Positions 7,946 through 17,078 of a DNA stretch of 64,000 bases are shown in pieces. The translations under genes were made by a program, and so were the position numbers. The DNA is taken from the NCBI RefSeq assembly GCF_004345245.1, contig NZ_SLUQ01000002.1, positions 606,105-670,104 of the forward strand, in the 5' to 3' direction. Positions within the stretch are counted from its first letter, which is position 1. Each line of letters starts with the position of its first letter. The notes under the pieces were generated by a model. That model was not told where the DNA came from, ran no database searches, and saw nothing but the letters and a program-made list of their open reading frames with translations. Source of the DNA: Rhizobium sp. BK251 (GTDB lineage: Bacteria; Pseudomonadota; Alphaproteobacteria; Rhizobiales; Rhizobiaceae).

Positions 7946-10405
7946 CACGAAGCCTTCCAGCACCCGCTTCTGGCCAGCCTTGTCGAAATCGATCGTGAGT
8001 TTGTTGCCGTCGATGGCGGCGATATTGCCGTTTCCGAACTTCATGTGGAAGACGCGGTCTCCGACCGTGAAACGCGACGGTTCATTGGAGGTCGAGCGCG
8101 CAACGAGTTCGCCTTCGATCGTGCGCCCCTTCGGTCCGCTTTCACCATAACCTATCCGCTCGACGGCATGCCCTGAACGCGTTCCCCAGTTGTCGCGCGT
8201 GGCATCGGTCTTGTTTTGCTGGGCGCGCTTCCAGCCTGGCGTCGAATAGGAGTTGGCGAAGGGCTCGGTCTTGTCGAAGCGTGACTGGCCGTATCCGCCG
8301 CGGCCGTACCCGCCGTAGCTCTGCTCCATCTCGGCGACCTCGACATGGGGTTCCGGCAGCTCGTCGAGAAAACGTGACGGCATCGTCGATTGCCACAGGC
8401 CGTGGATGCGCCGGTTCGACACGAACCAGATGTGGCAGCGCCGCTTGGCGCGGGTGATGCCGACATACGCAAGACGGCGCTCTTCCTCCAGTCCCGCGCG
8501 ACCGCTCTCGTCGAGCGAGCGCTGGTGAGGGAACAGGCCCTCCTCCCAGCCGGGCAGGAAGACGGTGTCGAATTCCAGGCCCTTGGCAGAATGCAGCGTC
8601 ATGATGGAGACGGCGTCGAGGTTCTCGTTCTGCTCGGCGTCCATGACCAGCGAGACGTGCTCCAGGAAGCCGCGCATCGACTCGAAGCTCTCCATCGAGC
8701 GGATCAGTTCCTTGAGGTTGTCGAGGCGACCCGGTGCTTCGGCACTCTTGTCGTTCTTCCACATGTCGGTGTAGCCCGACTCTTCGAGGATCTGTTCGGC
8801 GAGCTCGGTATGCGGAGTCTTTTCAAGCATTTCCTGCCATCGGCGGAAAGATTGAATCACATCGAACAAGGCCTTGCGCGCCTTGGGTTTCAGCTCGTCG
8901 GTCTCGATGATGTCGGCGGCAGCGGCAAGCATCGGAATGTCGCGGGCGCGAGCATAGTCATGCAGCGCCCGGACGGTCGTGTCCCCGAGACCGCGCTTCG
9001 GCGTGTTGATTATGCGTTCGAAGGCGAGGTCGTCGGCCGGCTGGGCGACGAGGCGGAAATAGGCCATGGCATCCCGGATTTCGAGGCGCTCATAGAATCG
9101 TGGACCGCCGACGACGCGGTAATTCAGGCCGAGCGTGACGAAACGGTCTTCGAATTCGCGCATCTGGAAGGAGGCGCGCACCAGGATGGCCATGTCGTTG
9201 AGGGCGTGCTTCTTGCCGTCGGCATCGCCGCGCTGGAGCCGCTCGATCTCCTCGCCGATGGCGCGGGCTTCCTCTTCGGAATCCCAGGAGGCATGCACCT
9301 GCACCCGGTCGTCTTCGGGATCGGTGCGGTCGGTGAACAGGGTCTTGCCGAGCCGGCCCTCGTTGTGGGCGATGAGATGCGCCGCGGCACCCAGAATATG
9401 CTCGGTAGAGCGGTAGTTGCGCTCCAGCTTGATGACCTTGGCGCCCGGGAAATCCTTTTCGAAGCGCAGGATGTTGTCCACCTCCGCACCGCGCCAGCCG
9501 TAAATCGACTGGTCGTCGTCGCCGACGCAGCAGACATTCTGCAATTCGCCCTTCGGCCGCTGCGCAAGCAGGCGCAGCCACATGTACTGCGCAGTGTTGG
9601 TGTCCTGGTACTCGTCGACGAGGATGTAGCGGAACCGGGCGTGATATTCCTTCAGCAGATCCGGGTTCTTCCGGAGGATATGGATCGGGTGCATCAGCAG
9701 ATCGCCGAAGTCGCAGGCGTTCAGCGTCGTCAGGCGTGCCTGATAGGCGAAATAGAGTTCGCGGCCCTTGCCGTTGGCAAAAGCGCGGGCGTCGCCCTCG
9801 GGAATGTCCGCCGGACCGAGGCCCTTGTTCTTCCAGGTGTCGATCATTCCGGCGAACTGCTTGGCCGGCCAGCGCTTGTCATCGAGGCCTTCCGCCTGGA
9901 TCAGCTGCTTGATGAGGCGCACGACATCGTCGGTATCAAGGATGGTGAAGTCCGAGCGCAGGCCGACAAGCTCGGCGTGGCGACGCAGGAGCTTGACGCC
10001 GATCGAGTGGAAGGTGCCGAGCCACGGCATGCCTTCGACCGCACCGCCGACGAGGAGCGCGATGCGTTCCTTCATTTCACGAGCGGCCTTGTTCGTGAAG
10101 GTGACGGCGAGGATCTGAGAGGGAAAGGCGCGCCCGCTGGCAAGGATATGGGCGATACGCGTGGTCAGCACGCGCGTCTTTCCGGTGCCGGCGCCGGCGA
10201 GAACCAGCACCGGACCCTCGATCGTTTCGACGGCTTCGCGCTGTTCTGGGTTAAGTCCCGCCAGATAATCGGGCCTGTTTCCGGTATCGCGGGCCGCCAT
10301 GGCCCGGGCGGCTATGCCACCGGCAACCGGTGCGGCGGAAGCGACGGGCCCGCGCGGCGCAGGCTCCTCGTCGAAGAAGGGAATATCGTCATTTCCGATG
10401 GTCAT
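7934..10405 (-). CDS. uvrD: UvrD/PcrA-type 3'-5' DNA helicase (superfamily 1)
   Basis: Predicted ATP-dependent helicase for nucleotide excision and mismatch repair and for clearing proteins from DNA. The 823-residue protein has all SF1 motifs: Q-motif GLNPEQREAV, Walker A AGAGTGKTRVL, motif Ia VTFTNKAAREMKER, Walker B VDEYQDTNTAQY, motif III GDDDQSIYGWRGAE, motif IV LERNYRST, and motifs V/VI SIMTLHSAKGLEFD and EERRLAYVGITRAK. After a Gly/Tyr/Ser-rich linker, the C-terminus (KFGNGNIAAIDGNKLTIDFD) is the Tudor-like domain that contacts RNA polymerase in PcrA/UvrD. ATG 10405 (MTIGNDDIPFFDEEPAP) is chosen; the open frame further upstream lacks family-like sequence. UvrD and PcrA cannot be told apart from sequence alone. 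Confidence 0.93.
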   Translation of the reverse strand: MTIGNDDIPFFDEEPAPRGPVASAAPVAGGIAARAMAARDTGNRPDYLAGLNPEQREAVETIEGPVLVLAGAGTGKTRVLTTRIAHILASGRAFPSQILAVTFTNKAAREMKERIALLVGGAVEGMPWLGTFHSIGVKLLRRHAELVGLRSDFTILDTDDVVRLIKQLIQAEGLDDKRWPAKQFAGMIDTWKNKGLGPADIPEGDARAFANGKGRELYFAYQARLTTLNACDFGDLLMHPIHILRKNPDLLKEYHARFRYILVDEYQDTNTAQYMWLRLLAQRPKGELQNVCCVGDDDQSIYGWRGAEVDNILRFEKDFPGAKVIKLERNYRSTEHILGAAAHLIAHNEGRLGKTLFTDRTDPEDDRVQVHASWDSEEEARAIGEEIERLQRGDADGKKHALNDMAILVRASFQMREFEDRFVTLGLNYRVVGGPRFYERLEIRDAMAYFRLVAQPADDLAFERIINTPKRGLGDTTVRALHDYARARDIPMLAAAADIIETDELKPKARKALFDVIQSFRRWQEMLEKTPHTELAEQILEESGYTDMWKNDKSAEAPGRLDNLKELIRSMESFESMRGFLEHVSLVMDAEQNENLDAVSIMTLHSAKGLEFDTVFLPGWEEGLFPHQRSLDESGRAGLEEERRLAYVGITRAKRRCHIWFVSNRRIHGLWQSTMPSRFLDELPEPHVEVAEMEQSYGGYGRGGYGQSRFDKTEPFANSYSTPGWKRAQQNKTDATRDNWGTRSGHAVERIGYGESGPKGRTIEGELVARSTSNEPSRFTVGDRVFHMKFGNGNIAAIDGNKLTIDFDKAGQKRVLEGFVERA

Positions 10406-10706
10406 GCGGCGTAATGTAGTGATTCGGGGTGGAAAGACCAGAAAAGATGTTCTGCTTTCATTCCTATATCCTTTGGCTCTGCGGCGAAAGGGAGGCCTGC
10501 CCGTCGAAGGCGACTTCGGCAAGGCGCTGCAATCCGGTTCCGGGGCGGGCGCGTCTCCTGAAAGGATGTCAAGATTACATTTATGTCATCTTGTCATGCA
10601 AAGCTTGCCGGGTATCTGCAAAAGAAGGATATTGCGCGATACGAGTGGGAATCGCGGCTTGTTCCGCCTCCATATGTTCCTTTTTCAGGTCCTTCCGGAG
10701 ACGTGA
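10406..10706. other. Divergent intergenic region uvrD / RND efflux operon
   Basis: About 300 bases between the helicase start and the membrane-fusion gene. It must contain both promoters. No RNA gene, repeat or confident operator is visible and no regulator gene lies beside the efflux operon. Confidence 0.4.
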
Positions 10707-11879
10707 ATGCAAGTTTGGAAGCAGTCTGTCCTGTCCGTTGTTGTCCTGTTGGCCGGTGTGGCCGGCTGGGTGGCCTTTGTGCCCGGGGCAGGCGAAGGGC
10801 TGGAAAAGATAGGTGTGCCAGCGCGGCTGGTCGGCCTTGTCGCGCCCAAGGGTGCCGAGACGGCGGGCGAAGGTGCCGGCGGGCAAGGGCAGGGACGCCG
10901 TGAAGGCGGGCGCAACGCGGCGCCAATGGTCGTAACCCAGGCCGTGGTGCGCGGCGTCGTCAACGACCGACTGAGTGCAATCGGCACGGGCGACGCGATC
11001 CGTTCCGTGGCGGTTACGCCGCAGGCAACAGGCACGATCCGCGAAATCCTCATCAAGTCGGGTGACCGGGTGAAGCACGGCCAGGTGCTTGCCAAGCTCG
11101 ACAGCGAGGAACAGATCATTTCCCGCGGCCAGGCAGAGGTGGCGCTGAAGAGCGCCGTCGAGAAGTCGCAGCTCTACCACAACATCAAGTCCAGCGTTTC
11201 GCGCATGGATGTCTTCGATGCGGAGATCGCCGAGCAGGGCGCGCGGCTGCAGCTCCAGGCCGCCGAACTCAACCTCGCACGGCGCGACATCGTCGCCCCG
11301 ATCGACGGCATCGTCGGCATCGTTCCCGTCAATATCGGTGACAACGTCACCACGACGACCAGCATCGTGACGCTGGACGACCGGTCCGAAGTGCTGGTCG
11401 ATTACTGGGTGCCGGAGCGTTTCGCGAATACGATCGAAGTAGGACTTCCGGTGGAAGCGACGTCGGTGGCGCGGCCGGGCCAGGTCTTTAAGGGCGTCGT
11501 CGAAGCGATCGACAACCGCATCGATGCTGCAAGCCGCACGATGCATATCAGGGCGCGCATCGACAACAAGGCCGACGAGCTGCGTGCCGGCATGTCGTTC
11601 AACGTTACCATGCGTTTTGCAGGGCAGAGCTATCCGGCCGTCGATCCCCTGTCCGTGCAGTGGGATTCGGAAGGTTCTTTCGTCTGGCAGGTGAAGGACG
11701 GCAAGTCGGAGAAGGTGCGCGTGACGATCGTCCAGCGCAATCCCGACCGCGTGCTCGTGGCGGGCGACCTCCAGGATGGTGACGCCATCGTCACCGAGGG
11801 ACTGCAGCGGGTGCGCGTGGGCGGCAACGTCCGGGTCGCCAGTGAACTCGCAGAGAATGCCGGGGTCGCGACACAATGA
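10707..11879 (+). CDS. RND efflux periplasmic adaptor (membrane fusion protein)
   Basis: Links an inner-membrane RND pump to an outer-membrane channel. The 390-residue protein begins with an inner-membrane anchor (SVLSVVVLLAGVAGWVAFV), then a Gly-rich stretch, a biotinyl-lipoyl half (TGTIREILIKSGDRVKHGQVLAKLD), a short alpha-helical hairpin, the second lipoyl half (VAPIDGIVGIVPVNIGDNV), and beta-barrel and membrane-proximal domains. The next gene starts at the overlapping ATGA, so adaptor and pump are translationally coupled. No outer-membrane factor gene is present here; the pump probably uses a TolC encoded elsewhere. The substrate cannot be read from sequence. Confidence 0.9.
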   Translation: MQVWKQSVLSVVVLLAGVAGWVAFVPGAGEGLEKIGVPARLVGLVAPKGAETAGEGAGGQGQGRREGGRNAAPMVVTQAVVRGVVNDRLSAIGTGDAIRSVAVTPQATGTIREILIKSGDRVKHGQVLAKLDSEEQIISRGQAEVALKSAVEKSQLYHNIKSSVSRMDVFDAEIAEQGARLQLQAAELNLARRDIVAPIDGIVGIVPVNIGDNVTTTTSIVTLDDRSEVLVDYWVPERFANTIEVGLPVEATSVARPGQVFKGVVEAIDNRIDAASRTMHIRARIDNKADELRAGMSFNVTMRFAGQSYPAVDPLSVQWDSEGSFVWQVKDGKSEKVRVTIVQRNPDRVLVAGDLQDGDAIVTEGLQRVRVGGNVRVASELAENAGVATQ

Positions 11880-14800
11880 GCGCAACCGGCGAGCCTCATC
11901 CCCAGCCGGCCTCCGGCAAGCAGACCTTTACCGCACTCTTCGTTCGTCGCCCCATCTTGGCGCTGGTCTTCAACACGCTTCTCGTCGTCGCTGGCCTCGC
12001 GGCCTATTTCGGCGTCGAGGTTCGCGAGCTTCCCGACGTCGACCGGCCGGTCGTGACGGTGCGTACGACATTCGACGGCGCATCGCCGCAGACGATCGAC
12101 CAGGAGTTGACGAAGGTGATCGAAGGCGCGGTAGCGCGCGTCAGTGGCCTGAAGTCGATTTCCTCCAGCTCGCAGTTCGGCTCCAGCCGGGTGACAATCG
12201 AATTTTCCGACGCCACCGATCTCGCCGTTGCCGCCAATGACGTGCGGGACGCGATCGGCCGCATCAGCGGCCAGCTGCCCGACGAAGCCGACCCGCCGCA
12301 GATCGTCAAGGCCGATTCGGATTCGCAGCCGATCATGCGGCTTGCCGTAACGTCCAGCAAACTCTCGATGGACGATCTCACGCTGCTCGTCGACAACGAG
12401 ATCATCGACCGTCTTGCTTCCGTCGAGGGCGTGGCCGATGTCGAAACCTATGGCGACCAGGAAAAGGTCTTTCGCGTTGACGTGGACCAGGGCGCGCTTG
12501 CAAGCCGCGGCCTGACGATCGGCGACCTGACCGAGGCGCTTTCCAGCTCGGCGCTCGATGTACCGGCCGGCTCGCTCAAGAGCACGACGCAGGACATCGT
12601 GGTGCGGGCGACCGCCAACCTGCAGAAGCCCGAGGATTTCTCGAACCTCATCGTCGACGACAAGGTGCGGCTGGGCGACGTGGCGACTGTCACCCTCGGG
12701 CCGAGGGACGGGACGACGGCGCTGCGCTCGAATGGCGTGCCCGGCATCGGGCTCGGCATTATCCGCCAGGCGCAATCCAATACGCTCAACATTTCGAACG
12801 GCGTAAAGGCGGCCGTGGCACAGCTTTCGAAGACGCTGCCGGAGGGCACGCGGATCGCGATCACCAGCGACGACGCCGTCTTCATTCAGGGCGCCATCCA
12901 TGAAGTCGTCCTGGCACTCGTTCTCGCTGCGGTCATCGTCATTGGCGTCATCTACCTGTTCCTGCGAGACTGGCGGGCGACGCTCATTCCGGCGGTAACG
13001 ATGCCGGTCGCCCTGATCGGCACGCTGGCGGCTATCTACATGGTCGGTTTCTCGATCAACATCCTGACGCTGCTTGCAATCGTGCTTGCAACCGGCCTCG
13101 TCGTCGACGACGCGATCGTCGTCCTGGAGAATATCGTGCGTCGCCGCTCGGAAGGCATGGGGCCGCGCGCCGCGGCGGTTCTCGGCACGCGCGAGGTCTT
13201 CTTCGCGGTGATTGCGACCACGGCGACGCTTGCCGCGGTATTCATTCCGCTTTCATTCCTGCCGGGGCAGGTCGGTGGCCTCTTCCGCGAGTTCGGTTTC
13301 GTGCTTGCCTTCTCGGTCGGCCTGTCGTCGCTGGTCGCCCTGACGCTTTGCCCGATGCTCGCCTCGCGCATGTTGACCAGGGAAATGTTGGAGGATCACG
13401 GCGCTCTCGGACGCTTCGGCGAAGCCTTCGCCAGCCTCTACCAGTGGTCGCTCAGGGCATGCCTCAATGCGCCTCTCGTCGTCATCGTCGCATCGACCCT
13501 GTTCGGGGCGGCGGCGGTTTTCGCATTCACGACGGTGAAGAGTGAGCTGACGCCGAACGAGGACCGGGCGATGGTCATGATGCGGCTGACGGCGCCGCAG
13601 GGCTCGAGCCTCGATTACACGCGCGACCAGCTCCAGCGCGTCGAGGAATACCTGCAGCCCCTCGTCGACAGCGGTGATATCCGCAACATCTTCTCGATCT
13701 CCGGCCAGGGAGGCTCCGCCAATAGCGGCTTCATGGTGCTGACGCTTGCCCCCTGGAGCGAACGCGATCGGACGCAGGCCGAGATCGTTGCCGATATCAA
13801 CCGGGCCGCCTATCGTGTGCCGGCGCTACGCGGCAACGCGATCTCCTCCAACAGCCTTCGCATCCGCGGGGCGGGCAACGGCTTGCAGATGGCGCTGGTC
13901 GGCAACGACCACGAGGCACTCACGGCCGCGGCCGCGAAGCTCGTCCAGGCGATCGATGCCACCGGCCAATACGACACGCCGCGGCTGACCAACGAGCCGA
14001 CGCAGGCGCAGGTTTCCGTCGCCATAGATCGCGAACGCGCCTCCGATCTCGGGATCGACATCACCGGCCTCTCGACGGCCATGCAATCGCTTCTCGAGGG
14101 CCGGTCGGTCGTCGATGTCTTCGTGGCCGGCGAAGCATATCCCGTCCTCCTGGCTTCCACGACCCGGCCGATCGACGATCCGACCGATCTCGAGAACGTC
14201 TTCCTGAAGACGGGCGACGGCAAGATCGTGCCGATGTCGGTGATCGCGAGCCTCAAGGAAGGCGCCGTCGCACCACAGCTTAACCGAGAACAGCAGCTCG
14301 CCTCCGTCGCGATAACCGCGGGCCTGAAGCCCGGAATGTCGCTTGGCGATGCCGTCAAGCAGGTGACAGAGCTTGCGCAGCCGCTCCTTCCGCCCGGCGC
14401 CCGGCTGATACCGCTCGCCGAGGCAGCGACGCTGGAGGAGAATTCGAGCGGCATGGCGCTGACCTTCGGCTTTGCCATCGTCATTATCTTCCTCGTCCTG
14501 GCGGCGCAATTCGAGAGCGTTCTTTCCTCGGTGATCATCATGTCGACGGTGCCGCTCGGGCTTGCCTGTGCTGTCTTTGCGCTGATCATCACGGGCTCGA
14601 GCCTCAACATCTACAGCCAGATCGGCCTCGTGCTGCTTGTCGGTGTGATGGCGAAGAATGGCATCCTCATCGTCGAATTCGCAAACCAGCTGCGCGACCG
14701 GGGCGAGGGCGTGCGCTCGGCCATCGAGAAGGCCTGCGCGCTGCGCCTGCGTCCGGTAATGATGACGATGATCGCCACCATCCTGGGCGGCGTTCCGCTG

Positions 14801-15034
14801 GTGTTCGCGCATGGTGCCGGCGCGGAGGCGCGAGTTGCGCTCGGATGGGTCATCGTGGGCGGGCTCGGATTTGCAACGCTCGTGACATTGTTCATCACGC
14901 CGGTTGCCTATCTGCTGATCGCGCGCTTCGCCAAGCCGCAATCCCACGAGGAAGCGCGGCTGCACGAGGAGATGTCAGTTGCGACTCGCCCGAGGCCGGT
15001 GCCGGATCCCGGTCATCTCGAGGCGGCGGAATAA
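11876..15034 (+). CDS. RND family multidrug efflux transporter (AcrB/MexF-like)
   Basis: A 1052-residue proton-driven inner-membrane pump. It has the RND plan of two repeats of membrane helices and large periplasmic loops. TM4 contains the proton-relay Asp pair in ATGLVVDDAIVVLENI; the family motifs FVRRPILALVFN (N-terminus), VRELPDVDRPVV and GVMAKNGILIVEFANQLRDRG are clear. The length is typical of the hydrophobe/amphiphile efflux-1 group. It overlaps the adaptor gene by four bases. A GC-rich inverted repeat follows at 15058-15085 without a T tract. Confidence 0.94.
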   Translation: MSATGEPHPQPASGKQTFTALFVRRPILALVFNTLLVVAGLAAYFGVEVRELPDVDRPVVTVRTTFDGASPQTIDQELTKVIEGAVARVSGLKSISSSSQFGSSRVTIEFSDATDLAVAANDVRDAIGRISGQLPDEADPPQIVKADSDSQPIMRLAVTSSKLSMDDLTLLVDNEIIDRLASVEGVADVETYGDQEKVFRVDVDQGALASRGLTIGDLTEALSSSALDVPAGSLKSTTQDIVVRATANLQKPEDFSNLIVDDKVRLGDVATVTLGPRDGTTALRSNGVPGIGLGIIRQAQSNTLNISNGVKAAVAQLSKTLPEGTRIAITSDDAVFIQGAIHEVVLALVLAAVIVIGVIYLFLRDWRATLIPAVTMPVALIGTLAAIYMVGFSINILTLLAIVLATGLVVDDAIVVLENIVRRRSEGMGPRAAAVLGTREVFFAVIATTATLAAVFIPLSFLPGQVGGLFREFGFVLAFSVGLSSLVALTLCPMLASRMLTREMLEDHGALGRFGEAFASLYQWSLRACLNAPLVVIVASTLFGAAAVFAFTTVKSELTPNEDRAMVMMRLTAPQGSSLDYTRDQLQRVEEYLQPLVDSGDIRNIFSISGQGGSANSGFMVLTLAPWSERDRTQAEIVADINRAAYRVPALRGNAISSNSLRIRGAGNGLQMALVGNDHEALTAAAAKLVQAIDATGQYDTPRLTNEPTQAQVSVAIDRERASDLGIDITGLSTAMQSLLEGRSVVDVFVAGEAYPVLLASTTRPIDDPTDLENVFLKTGDGKIVPMSVIASLKEGAVAPQLNREQQLASVAITAGLKPGMSLGDAVKQVTELAQPLLPPGARLIPLAEAATLEENSSGMALTFGFAIVIIFLVLAAQFESVLSSVIIMSTVPLGLACAVFALIITGSSLNIYSQIGLVLLVGVMAKNGILIVEFANQLRDRGEGVRSAIEKACALRLRPVMMTMIATILGGVPLVFAHGAGAEARVALGWVIVGGLGFATLVTLFITPVAYLLIARFAKPQSHEEARLHEEMSVATRPRPVPDPGHLEAAE

Positions 15035-15302
15035 TTCTAGACCTTTAAGTCGCAGCAGCGCCGCTGTTCCTCCGTTCGGCGGCGCGCTCTGCATGGTCAA
15101 CGGGGAATTGCGAAACAGCGTAAACCGATCCTGATTGTTAGCTGTTTCTTAAGTGTAAAACGCAATGATTGCACTGTGACCGAAAGAGCCTCCAGCGTTT
15201 CGGAGGATCGATTTTCCGCTGCTCCCAGCGCCCGGACATGATGTTTCGCGGACCGGTCATTGTCAGTTTGTTGCGTATAGTTGTGTTCGGAGTTTCAGTC
15301 CC
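15035..15302. promoter_or_regulatory. Leader region upstream of the orphan flagellin
   Basis: This 268-base gap holds a 7-bp GC stem (GCGCCGC 15058-15064 / GCGGCGC 15079-15085), possibly the end of the RND transcript, and a more AT-rich stretch (15130-15175) where the flagellin promoter should lie. I cannot assign a sigma-28 or sigma-70 promoter with confidence. Confidence 0.35.
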
Positions 15303-16301
15303 GTGAGTATCTTTCAACGCACATCGGTCGATGCGGCGCTGCATATCGTGCGCGATATCAACCGAAATCTGACGCAGACGCAAAACCGGGTGTCGACCGG
15401 ACTGCGCGTCGAGAAGGCCCGCGACAACGCTGCCTACTGGGCGGTCGCCACGACCGCACGTTCGGATAACAAGGCGCATGCCGCCATCCAGGACGCGCTT
15501 GGGATCGCCGCTGCAACCATGGGCACGGCGTACACGGCAGTGGCCGCCGCAAGCGACCTTGTCTCCGCGATCAAGGCGAAGCTGGTGGCGGCGACCGAGG
15601 ATGGTATCGACAAGGAAAAGATCGACGCGGAGATTACGCAGCTCAAGGCGCAGCTGCGTACGGTGTCAGAGTCTGCGAGTTTCAACGGTGACAATTGGGT
15701 CGTCCTGACGGATGAGGACAATCCGACGCGACCGAAGCAGATCCCGGCTTCCTACATTCGCGCAGCCGACGGCACGGTATCGATCGACACGCTTTCCTAC
15801 CACATCGACCTTCCTTCGACCGGCGTGACGACATCGCAGGATGCGCGCTACATGGTCGATGATCGCAGCGGCGGGACCGGCGAATACGGTGCCTTGACGT
15901 CGGATCATTTTGCGACGGAACTCGGCGCGTCGAAGAACTACGTGATGATTCTAAGCAAGGGCGGCAATACGACGGGCCAGGTCGAAATCGGGCTCACTGC
16001 AACGACGAGCGACAGCGAGATCGACGAGATGATCAGCATTGCCGACGCGGTGCTGCGGCAGATGACGTCGGTGGGGTCCGCCTTCGGCGCCCTTGAAAGG
16101 CGCATCGACCTGCAGAGCGAATTCGCCAAGAACCTCTCCGATTCCTACACCTCCGGTATCGGCCGCTTGGTCGACGCCGACATGGAGGCGGAATCGACCA
16201 AGCTGACGGCGCTGCAGACGCAGAAGCAGCTCGGCCTCCAGTCGCTGCAGATCGCCAATGCGAGCTACGACACGATCCGGCAGCTGTTCCAGAATATCTA
16301 G
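15303..16301 (+). CDS. Flagellin-family protein (stand-alone)
   Basis: A 332-residue protein with both flagellin domains. The N-terminal domain (residues 1-140) has INRNLTQTQNRVSTGLRV and ARDNAAYWAVATTARSDNKA. The C-terminal domain (about 245-332) has RIDLQSEFAKNLSDSYTSGI, GRLVDADMEAESTKL and LGLQSLQIANASYDTI. A variable central region of about 100 residues separates them. Flagellins polymerise as the filament after type III export. The usual rhizobial N-terminus (MTSI followed by Asn/Ala-rich sequence) is replaced by MSIFQRTSVDAALHIV. Translation starts at GTG 15303 with GGAG about ten bases upstream. No other flagellar gene lies in the window, so this is an isolated paralogue. Confidence 0.9.
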   Translation: MSIFQRTSVDAALHIVRDINRNLTQTQNRVSTGLRVEKARDNAAYWAVATTARSDNKAHAAIQDALGIAAATMGTAYTAVAAASDLVSAIKAKLVAATEDGIDKEKIDAEITQLKAQLRTVSESASFNGDNWVVLTDEDNPTRPKQIPASYIRAADGTVSIDTLSYHIDLPSTGVTTSQDARYMVDDRSGGTGEYGALTSDHFATELGASKNYVMILSKGGNTTGQVEIGLTATTSDSEIDEMISIADAVLRQMTSVGSAFGALERRIDLQSEFAKNLSDSYTSGIGRLVDADMEAESTKLTALQTQKQLGLQSLQIANASYDTIRQLFQNI

Positions 16302-16915
16302 GATCGCCGGAGGGAAGCGCCGGCGTCAGCGGCTTCCGGCACGCCCGCCATTCGGAGATAGACGTGGCCTCGGGGCGAAAGCCGGTAGCCGGTGGTGAGG
16401 CTTTCAGTGAGACCAAGCTCCTTCACCTGGCGGAGACCGGCCTTCAACCTGTCCTTTGCAAGGCCGAGCCTCGCTGCGATCTGGGTGGCGGCCAATCCCT
16501 CGTTCGACGCGATGATCGCCAGAGCCGGTCTTGTCCATCTCAGGCCTGCGGTACGGTCGAGCCGATCCAGCTTTGCTCCGATACTCTCCATTTCGGCGTT
16601 CGAGATTGCGTCCTGCTCGCGCAGGGTGAGACGCGGATCGTTTCCTTCACGATGGAACCGGATGCGAAATAGGCGTGCGTCGGGCTTGGGAATGAGCTCG
16701 GCCTTTGCCTCCTGTTCCGAGGCGTAGCCCGCCTGGCGGAATTCTTGCTGCGTAATCTCGGCCCATGTGACCTCCGCCAGCTCTGTAATCGCGAGAACGC
16801 CGACAGATGTTCTCAGGCTTCCTCCTGCGCGCACCGTCGGGCGCTTCCATACCCGGAAGGCCAGCGTGATTTCCCCGGTCTCGATGCGATCGAGTATCGT
16901 CTTGCGAAAAAGCAT
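16298..16915 (-). CDS. ASCH-domain protein with C-terminal winged helix
   Basis: About 205 residues. The N-terminal half begins MLFRKTILDRIETGEI, then LAFRVWKRPTVRAGG and VLAITELAEVTWAEIT, which fits an ASCH-type beta-barrel of the PUA-like superfamily that binds RNA or nucleotides. The C-terminal half (LRWTRPALAIIASNEGLAA, then TQIAARLGLAKDRLKAGLRQ) looks like a winged helix-turn-helix ending in a short wing (GYRLSPRGHVYLRMAG). ATG 16915 fits the domain edge; a GTG 18 bases upstream is possible. It overlaps the flagellin stop by four bases, convergently. The function is unknown; a nucleic-acid-binding regulator is a reasonable inference. Confidence 0.75.
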   Translation of the reverse strand: MLFRKTILDRIETGEITLAFRVWKRPTVRAGGSLRTSVGVLAITELAEVTWAEITQQEFRQAGYASEQEAKAELIPKPDARLFRIRFHREGNDPRLTLREQDAISNAEMESIGAKLDRLDRTAGLRWTRPALAIIASNEGLAATQIAARLGLAKDRLKAGLRQVKELGLTESLTTGYRLSPRGHVYLRMAGVPEAADAGASLRRS

Positions 16916-17078
16916 CGGCTCCCCGTCGACCACAAGGAATTTGGTGATATCCCTGCCTTAACGCAAGCACAGTGTGTCCATTTCCGAAGTTTTGCGATAT
17001 CGGATGAACATCGTTCATCTTGTTGCCGCAATCCTTGATATTTCCTCGCATGGGCCCCGAACGGAGACAATCGATTCC

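Noticed and set aside
8390..10414. A 674-codon open frame on the plus strand
   Set aside because: It lies wholly antisense to the uvrD-type gene, which has every SF1 helicase motif. Long antisense frames are expected at this GC content; its translation has no family-like motif.
10581..11885. A 434-codon minus-strand frame
   Set aside because: Antisense to the RND adaptor; composition of a shadow frame and no ribosome-binding site.
15058..15085. GC-rich inverted repeat as terminator of the RND operon
   Set aside because: The stem is only 7 bp with a 14-base loop and has no T tract; kept as a remark only.
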